Shown here piece after piece: positions 1-6,064 of a stretch of 6,064 bases of DNA. Origin of the DNA: Peptococcaceae bacterium. GTDB taxonomy: Bacteria; Bacillota; Desulfotomaculia; Desulfotomaculales; UBA12532. The notes below the pieces were generated by a model. The model was not told the DNA's origin, did not search any database, and saw only the letters and a program-made list of their open reading frames with translations. Within the stretch, counting starts at the first letter, position 1. Each line of letters starts with the position of its first letter. The position numbers and the translations under genes are program-made. The stretch is taken from positions 1-6,064 of the forward strand of contig DMDP01000072.1 in NCBI GenBank assembly GCA_003445475.1. Direction: 5' to 3'.

Positions 1-52
1 ACGCCTCACGCCTCACGCCTCACGACTCACGACTCACGACTCACGCCTCACG
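1..52. repeat. Heptamer tandem repeat (7 units) next to secA stop
   Basis: Seven complete 7-base units run from base 2 to 50, plus a partial CG. The first three read CGCCTCA, the next three CGACTCA and the last CGCCTCA, so only the third base of the unit varies and the variants are grouped in blocks. On the secA strand the unit is TGAGKCG. Since 7 is not a multiple of 3 and each unit contains TGA, the array places stop codons in all three frames. It starts three bases after the secA stop and continues to the window edge, so its full length is unknown. Block-wise variants fit expansion by slipped-strand copying. No protein or RNA function can be read from it. Confidence 0.9.
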
Positions 53-55
53 AAA

Positions 56-2713
<2,658 letters not shown>

Positions 2714-2714
2714 A

Positions 2715-2761
2715 AAGGGTGGAACTCCCTTCATAAAATTGAGGAACCTCGCCGGTTCCTC
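2715..2761 (-). promoter_or_regulatory. secA leader with two hairpins
   Basis: Two inverted repeats lie between the predicted secA promoter and its start. GAGGAACC (8 bp, loop GGCGA) pairs with GGTTCCTC across 2741-2761, perfectly. Closer to the gene, AAGGG pairs with CCCTT across 2715-2731 (loop of 7), and this second hairpin contains the AAGGGAG ribosome binding site used for the start at 2713. A strong AGGAGG (2758-2763) overlaps the first hairpin but has no start codon at a usable distance. The pairing is seen directly; a role in controlling secA translation is inferred. Confidence 0.5.
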
Positions 2762-2777
2762 CTATCCGTGCCCCTTT

Positions 2778-2806
2778 ATTTTAACACTGCGTACAGAATC
2801 TTGCAA
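2778..2806 (-). promoter_or_regulatory. Predicted sigma-A promoter of secA
   Basis: On the minus strand TTGCAA (2806-2801) is followed after exactly 17 bases by TAAAAT (2783-2778). The -10 matches 5 of 6 consensus bases and the -35 matches 4 of 6. Transcription would begin near 2771, giving a leader of about 58 bases before the secA start. It implies that secA can be transcribed independently of hpf, in line with the accessory DNA between them. Confidence 0.65.
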
Positions 2807-2848
2807 CCGCTCAGATTACAACTTCTTGCCTGCACCGCCGCCCGCCAA

Positions 2849-3041
2849 GGCGACGCGACGCTCTTCTCGCTTCTGTTAACAGGTCGCAGGTTTACAATAC
2901 CTGTGCCTGGACCCCCAAACAAGTTTCTTGTTGCCGGGTGATGTGGTCATTGTTTTCGGGGCCGTGGATAAACTGGCCCGGTTGGACGCTACGCTGGGAA
3001 TTGCCTGCCCGCTAAACCTTCCCGGAAGCCCGGAGAAATGA
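2849..3041 (+). pseudogene. Frameshifted TrkA-C-like remnant
   Basis: Plus-strand translation from about 2849 gives GRRFTIPVPGPP then NKFLVAG and hits TGA at 2939. Dropping one base there continues as GDVVIVFGAVDKLARLDATLG and on to a TGA at 3039-3041. Joined, this resembles the C-terminal end of a TrkA-C (RCK-C) domain: a Gly-Arg basic turn, a Pro-rich strand, then 'GDvvivfG' and a Leu-rich last helix. Such domains regulate potassium channels and other transporters by binding ligands. Only the last 50 or so residues of similarity remain, with no start codon or ribosome binding site, so this is read as a decayed fragment. The assignment is by eye and tentative; chance resemblance cannot be excluded. 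Confidence 0.4.
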
Positions 3042-3055
3042 CTCGACCCGCGCTC

Positions 3056-3283
3056 CTAAGGGGTACCACTCCTTTCCGATCGCCAGAGGGACTCAATCAC
3101 CACATCACCCGCCGCAGGGTGATCCTCAGCTATTTTTGCCAGTTGCAACACGTCTTCAAGTTGTAACACCTCTACCCGCCCGCCTGACCAGCGAACCAGG
3201 AGATCGGCTTTAATAAAATGCAGGTCCACACCGCGCTTGGCCAGTATCTTGAGCGCTTGCAAAAGTTTTGCTGTTTCGAACAA
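3056..3283 (-). CDS. Possible independent small ORF (75 aa), function unknown
   Basis: Within the 3' part of the stalk-domain frame, GGAGGTG (minus strand, about 3295-3289) sits five bases before a TTG at 3283 that starts a 75-residue protein beginning MFETAKLLQALKILAKRG. This is the best ribosome binding site in the accessory region. The protein has an N-terminal amphipathic helix (AKLLQALKILAKRG), a strand-like LLVRWSGGRVEVLQL segment and a Leu-rich helix (LEDVLQLAKIAEDH). I do not recognise the family. It may be a real small gene whose frame fused with the stalk remnant upstream, or just the 3' end of the longer ORF. No promoter of its own was found. Confidence 0.4.
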   Translation of the reverse strand: MFETAKLLQALKILAKRGVDLHFIKADLLVRWSGGRVEVLQLEDVLQLAKIAEDHPAAGDVVIESLWRSERSGTP

Positions 3284-3583
3284 GAGGACACCTCCATAGA
3301 GTAGAGAGCCCGGCCCCGGAGTCGGCCCCGGCATGCGGCGCCAGGGCTCGTTTGTTGCCGCCATCCGTCCGTTCTCAAACCATTTAACATCCTTACCAAA
3401 AGCTTCGCTCAGAAATCGCAATGACACCACTGTGCGACCCGGCGGTACGATTTTTGCCGGCGTATCGAGCGTTGTTTCCTGGTTGCCAATGCTGGCCTTT
3501 CTCTGCCCGAGGTACAGCACAACCGTCTTCCCGTCCGCCGGATTACCGGGCTTTGCCTGGAGATTCTGCTCGAGCCGGGACAT
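3056..3583 (-). CDS. Stalk-domain (copper amine oxidase N-like) protein, probably truncated
   Basis: An open frame of 175 codons. Residues 18-73 match the stalk (copper amine oxidase N-terminal-like) domain of exported Firmicute proteins: GKTVVLYLGQRKA, a TTLDTPAKIVPPGRTVV stretch, then LRFLSEAFGKDVKW. Family members normally begin with a signal peptide and reach the cell surface. Here there is none in this frame, no ribosome binding site precedes the ATG at 3583, and the terminal strand after VKW is replaced by a Gly/Pro-rich stretch (PGPTPGPGS, 85-93) and a segment of unknown type. The gene lies directly downstream of a c-di-GMP-I riboswitch, a common pairing in this bacterial group, which supports its origin as a c-di-GMP-controlled surface protein. 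The present ORF looks like a remnant missing its N-terminus and fused to other sequence at its 3' end. Stalk domain identity is solid; whether a protein is made is doubtful. Confidence 0.7.
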   Translation of the reverse strand: MSRLEQNLQAKPGNPADGKTVVLYLGQRKASIGNQETTLDTPAKIVPPGRTVVSLRFLSEAFGKDVKWFENGRMAATNEPWRRMPGPTPGPGSLLYGGVLLFETAKLLQALKILAKRGVDLHFIKADLLVRWSGGRVEVLQLEDVLQLAKIAEDHPAAGDVVIESLWRSERSGTP

Positions 3584-3597
3584 AAGTTTTTGGATAT

Positions 3598-3659
3598 AAA
3601 AACGACTTTCCCCGCCGACCAGCCCCCTTTCTTCCGCATACAGCCGGCCACCGGGGAAA
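3598..3659 (-). terminator. Intrinsic terminator, riboswitch expression platform
   Basis: On the minus strand TTTCCCCG (3659-3652) pairs with CGGGGAAA (3614-3607). After one G-G mismatch the stem continues as TGGCCGGC (3650-3643) against GCTGGTCG (3623-3616) with G-U pairs, enclosing a 19-base loop. Five T residues (3602-3598) follow four bases after the stem. It lies between the c-di-GMP aptamer and the stalk-domain ORF, the expected place for a transcription-control platform. The four-base gap before the T-run makes it somewhat imperfect. Confidence 0.75.
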
Positions 3660-3670
3660 TTTGCGTTTAC

Positions 3671-3766
3671 CGACCCCAGCAGCCGGGCTGCCGTAGCGAG
3701 TTAACCGCCTTAGGCCCCATGGCTTTGCGCCCCCGGCTTTCGCCGGGTTTGCCTTTTTTGGGGGAA
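3671..3766 (-). ncRNA. Cyclic-di-GMP-I (GEMM-I) riboswitch aptamer
   Basis: The minus strand carries all hallmarks of the GEMM-I class, which binds the second messenger cyclic di-GMP. In order: a C-rich 5' P1 strand (3764-3760), six A, GGCAAA, the stem CCCGGC / GCCGGG capped by a GAAA tetraloop (3741-3738), GCGCAAAGCC, then the 11-nt tetraloop receptor split as CCTAAG (3714-3709) and TACGG (3695-3691), and the second helix CGGCAG / CTGCTG with loop CCCGG. GGGG (3677-3674) closes P1 with the 5' C-run. The conserved ligand-pocket segments appear intact, so the aptamer should fold and bind. A terminator and a stalk-domain ORF follow, and a TATAAT box precedes it. Class I is clear from the GAAA tetraloop and its receptor. 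Confidence 0.95.
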
Positions 3767-3780
3767 CTCCTTTTATACTA

Positions 3781-3786
3781 ATTATA
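3781..3786 (-). promoter_or_regulatory. -10 box of the riboswitch promoter
   Basis: A perfect TATAAT on the minus strand places the transcription start near 3774, a few bases before the riboswitch 5' strand. No good -35 lies 17 bases upstream; that region is a C-run followed by an A-run, and the nearest TTG (TTGTCC, 3816-3811) is too far at 24 bases. The promoter may be weak, use an activator, or have a decayed -35. Confidence 0.55.
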
Positions 3787-3914
3787 CGCTATGGTGCTTA
3801 TTTTTGGGGGGGACAACTTACGGACCGCGTTCGATCTGAAAAACCACTGTGCCCCCGCCCGTCGCCCGCAAGGGTCAAGGCATTACACGTAGGCCGCGCT
3901 GCCTTCCCTGGCCA

Positions 3915-4073
3915 GACCCAACTGCCCCGGTTTATGCCCACGATACCTCGGCCGGGGAAAAGCACGCCCGGGCTAAAGCTCTGGTCGCAGAACTCTGGCA
4001 ATCGGGCAACGGCTGCCTCAGCGTGCAGGTATTGCAGGAGTTCTACGTGACGGTAACACAAAAGGTCCGGTGA
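3915..4073 (+). pseudogene. PIN-domain (VapC-like toxin) fragment
   Basis: Plus-strand translation contains VYAHDTSAGEKHARAKALV followed by AELWQSG and LSVQVLQEFYVTVTQKV, which closely resembles the first half of PIN-domain ribonucleases of the VapC type (alpha helix with EKHxRA, then the SxQVLQEFY segment with the catalytic Glu). VapC toxins cut RNA and are held in check by a small antitoxin encoded just upstream. Here the N-terminal catalytic 'VDTN' is corrupted (WPDPTAPVYAHD), a stop follows QKVR at 4071, and the C-terminal half with the remaining acidic residues is absent. The open frame extends back to a GTG at 3849, but residues before about 3915 look unrelated. No antitoxin gene is seen upstream. 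This is a dead remnant, not a working toxin. Confidence 0.7.
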
Positions 4074-4381
4074 ACTATACGCCTCTTTGCCCGCCAAAAG
4101 ACCTTACCCCGGCAAGACAGAAGTTCGCGAAGCTGGCCCGCATTACCGAGGCGGACAAAGTATGGGGCCACTCTAACGCCTTCTTCTTGCCCTTCTCTGC
4201 GCAACCTTTTGGAACTGCACTCAACCGGCCCGCCGCCCATATACCTCGCCCGGTAGTACTCCACAAGGAGCCGGTCGACCCTGCGGCTGGCCGCCAGGAG
4301 TCGCTCCTTGTCGCTGAAGTCCAGGGAGATTAGATTACGGCGTGCCCTTGCCAGTCTGACAATGATCGCTCCGAGATTCAC
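4043..4381 (-). CDS. Spo0E-like aspartyl-phosphate phosphatase with C-terminal extension
   Basis: Residues 1-47 (MNLGAIIVRLARARRNLIS, then DFSDKERLLAAS, then RRVDRLLVEYYRARY) have the size and pattern of Spo0E-family proteins: two helices joined by a short turn and the signature S-x-x-V-D (Ser32 to Asp36) followed by LLxxYY. These proteins remove phosphate from Spo0A-P and so hold back sporulation. The GTG start at 4381 is preceded by AGGTG six bases upstream and by a near-consensus promoter; the longer frame's TTG at 4456 is actually that promoter's -35 box, so the long start is rejected. GTG at 4390 is an alternative. Typical family members end soon after the YYR segment, but this frame runs on for 65 basic, low-complexity residues and overlaps the opposing PIN remnant by 31 bases. 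The tail is probably read-through into foreign DNA after loss of the original stop. It may still be functional. Confidence 0.65.
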   Translation of the reverse strand: MNLGAIIVRLARARRNLISLDFSDKERLLAASRRVDRLLVEYYRARYMGGGPVECSSKRLRREGQEEGVRVAPYFVRLGNAGQLRELLSCRGKVFWRAKRRIVHRTFCVTVT

Positions 4382-4427
4382 CGGCGACACCTGCTTCTTT
4401 TCGTGGTTCTTTTGCAACACGTTTCTT

Positions 4428-4456
4428 ATTAAATCGTTCCTGAGTCGGAAGGTCAA
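4428..4456 (-). promoter_or_regulatory. Predicted sigma-A promoter of the Spo0E-like gene
   Basis: TTGACC (4456-4451), a 17-base spacer and TTTAAT (4433-4428) on the minus strand each match five of six consensus bases, the best sigma-A promoter in the window. Transcription would start near 4421, about 40 bases before the GTG at 4381. This decides the start of the gene. Confidence 0.75.
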
Positions 4457-4500
4457 GGAGAAGCGCGTCGAATCGCGTCACGTGGCTCGAAAGTTTTTCG

Positions 4501-4550
4501 TGGGCATCCCATGCCCGGGACCGCCGGTTCGGGATGCCCAAGACGGTCCC
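4501..4550 (-). ncRNA. Candidate structured RNA or repeat element with alternative pairings
   Basis: A perfect 10-bp inverted repeat, TGGGCATCCC / GGGATGCCCA (4501-4510 and 4531-4540), encloses a 20-base loop. Within that loop GGGACCG (4517-4523, plus strand) is complementary to CGGTCCC at 4544-4550, which would form an H-type pseudoknot or a competing hairpin. A third option pairs GGGCAT with ATGCCC inside 4502-4516. The element sits between hpf and the Spo0E promoter. It could be part of the hpf 3' untranslated region, a REP-like element, or a small RNA. It is too short for a tRNA, and it has no T-run that would make it a terminator. Confidence 0.4.
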
Positions 4551-4583
4551 GCTGACATTTGCCTGGCGTACCATAGAATGCAA

Positions 4584-4604
4584 GGGGCGCGCCGCGCGCG
4601 CCCC
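4584..4604 (-). terminator. GC-only hairpin after hpf, possible terminator
   Basis: GGGGCGCGC and GCGCGCCCC form a perfect 9-bp stem with a 3-base loop, 18 bases after the hpf stop. On the hpf strand it is followed by TTGCATTCT, so the T-run is poor and efficient intrinsic termination is uncertain. Its position favours a role as the hpf 3' end or an RNA-stabilising structure. Confidence 0.4.
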
Positions 4605-4621
4605 CCCGGAAATTCCCGTCC

Positions 4622-5134
4622 TTACGCTGTGGGTTCAATCACCCCGTAGTTTCCGTCCCTGCGCTTGTAGACGACGTTTACTTCCCCGGTCTCGGCGTTG
4701 GTAAACATGAAAAAGGCGTGCCCGAGGAGGTTCATCTGCATGATGGCCTCTTCCACGTGCATGGGCTTCATGGGGAACCGCTTCACTTTTACCACCCGCG
4801 GTTTCTCTTCCTCCTGGTTGCCGCCGACAGCGGCGACTTCCCCGCGGAAACGTCTCGAAAGGCGTCCCTTATACTTTTCAACCTGCTTTTCCAGCTTATC
4901 CACAACCATGTCGACCGAAGCGTACATGTCGTGGCTTGCCTCTTCCCCGCGGAGAATCAGGCCGTTAAGCGGTATCGTGACCTCCACGCGGTGGCTGCCC
5001 TTCTCCACCGAGAGCATTACCTGGGCCTCGCCGAGATGATTAAGGTGCTTCTCCAGCTTGCTCAGCCTCTTCTCCACGTAGCCGCGAAGGGCGTCGGTAA
5101 CCTGAATGTTTTTCCCGCGGACGTTAACCTGCAT
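4622..5134 (-). CDS. hpf: Ribosome hibernation promoting factor, long form
   Basis: HPF binds the 30S subunit in the mRNA/tRNA channel and joins two 70S ribosomes into inactive 100S dimers during slow growth. The 170-residue product is the long form: an N-terminal S30AE domain (about 1-95, MQVNVRGKNIQVTDALRGYV then EKRLSKLEKHLNHL), a short linker rich in Glu (108-112), and the C-terminal dimerisation domain (about 113-168, with VKRFPMKPMHVEEA, then a Phe-rich GHAFFMF strand and YKRRDGNYGVIEP). The ATG at 5134 is chosen because AAGGGG lies eight bases upstream and the family N-terminus begins there; the frame stays open upstream into comF, but that part has no family match. A sigma-H-like promoter lies upstream. 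Its position near secA is conserved in Firmicutes. Confidence 0.97.
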   Translation of the reverse strand: MQVNVRGKNIQVTDALRGYVEKRLSKLEKHLNHLGEAQVMLSVEKGSHRVEVTIPLNGLILRGEEASHDMYASVDMVVDKLEKQVEKYKGRLSRRFRGEVAAVGGNQEEEKPRVVKVKRFPMKPMHVEEAIMQMNLLGHAFFMFTNAETGEVNVVYKRRDGNYGVIEPTA

Positions 5135-5170
5135 GCTGTCAGCCCCTTCCCTTCGGAGGTTAAAAGTAGT

Positions 5171-5195
5171 ATTCCCGCCGCAGGTGCAAAATCCT
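5171..5195 (-). promoter_or_regulatory. Sigma-H-like promoter of hpf
   Basis: Minus strand AGGATTT (5195-5189) and GAAT (5174-5171) are separated by 14 bases, matching the sigma-H pattern (AGGAWWW then GAAT, 14-15 bases between). The start of transcription would be near 5164, about 30 bases before the hpf ATG. In Bacillus subtilis the orthologue yvyD is known to be under sigma-H and sigma-B control, which makes the match more credible. No sigma-A pair of similar quality was seen in the gap. Confidence 0.55.
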
Positions 5196-5244
5196 GCCTC
5201 GGGGAAACAAGCTTCTGACGAACCTTCCGGTGTGCGTAATTGCC

Positions 5245-5305
5245 TGTGGATAAAGTGGATAAATCTGTGCATAACAGCAGGGGCGGGATGTGGTCTTGTG
5301 GACAG
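5245..5305. promoter_or_regulatory. DnaA-box cluster between comF and hpf
   Basis: On the plus strand TGTGGATAA (5245-5253) is a perfect DnaA box; AGTGGATAA (5254-5262) abuts it with one mismatch, and TGTGCATAA (5266-5274) is a second classical form (TTATNCACA on the other strand). A fourth, weaker site TGTGGACAG (5297-5305) has two mismatches. All four point the same way. Such tandem arrays are typical of oriC and of DnaA-binding clusters that regulate genes or titrate DnaA. No dnaA, dnaN or AT-rich unwinding region is present, so this is unlikely to be the origin. It lies 50-130 bases upstream of the hpf promoter. Confidence 0.7.
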
Positions 5306-5313
5306 CATGTATC

Positions 5314-6057
5314 TTAATGGGAACCGGCGTCGAAATTTAGCTGCGCGTACACGCCCCGCTGGGCAACCGTAGCAGCCGTCAGCACGTAGACTTCCAGCGC
5401 GCCGCCGCGCAGGAGCGCCCGCGCGGAAGCAGCGGCCGTCGCCCCCGTCGTGAAGACGTCGTCGACAAGGAGAACCCGCCGCCCGCGCACCCCGTGGGTG
5501 GAAAGCGGTACCAGCGCGCCCTCGATGTTGGCGGCGCGCCCGCCGCGCGTGAGCCCGACCTGCGGCGGTGTTTCGCGCACTCTGGCCAGCGCCCCGACCA
5601 CCTCCAGACCGAGCCGCCGCCCCACCTCGCGGGCCAGCAGTTCTGCCTGGTTGAAACCGCGCGCGTTCAGCCGCGCCGGGGTAAGCGGCACCGGCACGCA
5701 CACTTCCACCGCCCGGAAGAGGGATTCTTCGCGGGCCGCCTCGGCCATAAGCTCTCCCAGCACCGGCGCCAGACTCCGGCGCCCCCCGTACTTGAAGCGG
5801 TGTATCGCCTTCCGGAGCAGGCTCTCAAACGGTCCCGCCCCGCGCGCCGCGACAAACGGCCACGACACCTTCCGGCAGATCGCGCAGAGGGCCCCGGGCG
5901 GCACTTCCCCCCGCTCGGGATAGCGCCCGCAACACGCGCAAACGCCGCGGCGCCGGAAAACGGCCAGAACCTGCCGGCACACCTCGCAAACTCCCTCCGT
6001 CCCCCGCGAGCCGCACAACGGGCACTGCGGGGTGCAGGGAAAAAGGAGATTCAGCAA
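5314..6057 (-). CDS. comF: ComF family protein (phosphoribosyltransferase-like, competence)
   Basis: The 247-residue product matches the ComFC/GntX family, needed for uptake of single-stranded DNA during natural transformation, although its enzymatic substrate is unclear. The N-terminus carries zinc-ribbon-type cysteine pairs (CPLC 12-15, CEVC 24-27, CACC 40-43, CAIC 58-61). The body is a type I phosphoribosyltransferase fold with the family motifs FKYGGRR (88-94), RGFNQAELLA (133-142) and the PRPP-binding loop VLLVDDVFTTGAT (195-207). The start is uncertain: the TTG at 6057 has a GGAGG only two bases upstream, and the frame is still open at the window edge as E-A-L-L-N, so the true start may lie outside. 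In B. subtilis the same region runs comF - flagellar genes - hpf - secA, so the gene belongs to a conserved neighbourhood. No terminator is visible between comF and hpf. Confidence 0.93.
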   Translation of the reverse strand: MLNLLFPCTPQCPLCGSRGTEGVCEVCRQVLAVFRRRGVCACCGRYPERGEVPPGALCAICRKVSWPFVAARGAGPFESLLRKAIHRFKYGGRRSLAPVLGELMAEAAREESLFRAVEVCVPVPLTPARLNARGFNQAELLAREVGRRLGLEVVGALARVRETPPQVGLTRGGRAANIEGALVPLSTHGVRGRRVLLVDDVFTTGATAAASARALLRGGALEVYVLTAATVAQRGVYAQLNFDAGSH

Positions 6058-6064
6058 CGCCTCC

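Noticed and set aside
1..52. CRISPR array
   Set aside because: The units are seven bases long and contiguous, with no spacers.
3726..3760. Plus-strand terminator (hairpin followed by T-run)
   Set aside because: The hairpin and T-run are the complement of the riboswitch stem with its GAAA tetraloop and A-run; no plus-strand gene ends there.
4070..4333. Plus-strand open frame of 87 codons
   Set aside because: It is antisense to the Spo0E-like gene, has no ribosome binding site and no recognisable domain.
4501..4540. tRNA-like GGTTC next to a 10-bp stem
   Set aside because: The element is only 40 bases long and has no anticodon or D arm.
4335..4583. Minus-strand open frame of 82 codons upstream of and overlapping the Spo0E-like gene
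   Set aside because: It spans the hairpin element and the promoter, and its protein shows no domain or sensible start signal.
5245..5305. Chromosomal replication origin
   Set aside because: There is no dnaA or dnaN, no AT-rich unwinding region, and the surrounding genes are not those of a Firmicute oriC.
5135..5701. N-terminal extension of the hpf frame
   Set aside because: The upstream part is antisense-frame noise over comF (Arg/Ala/Gly-rich), and the family N-terminus with a good ribosome binding site begins at 5134.

Overview
The window looks like chromosomal DNA of a GC-rich, spore-forming Firmicute, most like the Desulfotomaculum/Pelotomaculum/Moorella-type Clostridia. This rests on the conserved order comF - hpf - secA, a Spo0E-type sporulation phosphatase, a stalk-domain (copper amine oxidase N-like) gene under a cyclic-di-GMP riboswitch, and a likely sigma-H promoter. 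The placement is inferred from gene content; no species is claimed. All well-supported genes lie on the minus strand, so transcription runs from the right end of the window to the left.

Right part (6057 to 4622): comF (phosphoribosyltransferase-like competence protein, start at or just beyond the window edge), then a 180-base gap with a cluster of three or four DnaA boxes and a sigma-H-like promoter, then hpf (long-form ribosome hibernation factor). Two GC-rich hairpin elements follow hpf.

Middle part (about 4620 to 2810) separates hpf from secA, which are often neighbours in Firmicutes. It is a patchwork of accessory pieces: a small Spo0E-like gene with a good sigma-A promoter and an odd C-terminal tail; a decayed PIN-domain (VapC-like) fragment on the plus strand that collides with it; a complete c-di-GMP-I (GEMM) riboswitch with -10 box and terminator; a stalk-domain ORF lacking a signal peptide and an obvious ribosome binding site; a possible 75-residue small ORF inside its 3' end with its own ribosome binding site; and a frameshifted TrkA-C-like remnant on the plus strand.

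Left part (2806 to 1): a sigma-A-type promoter, a short leader with two hairpins, and full-length secA (885 residues). The secA stop is followed after three bases by seven copies of a 7-base tandem repeat running to the window edge.

The core genes serve DNA uptake (comF), ribosome storage in slow growth (hpf) and protein export (secA). The most notable features beyond them are the riboswitch driving an apparently crippled gene, the DnaA-box cluster upstream of hpf, and a multi-pairing RNA element between hpf and the Spo0E-like gene.
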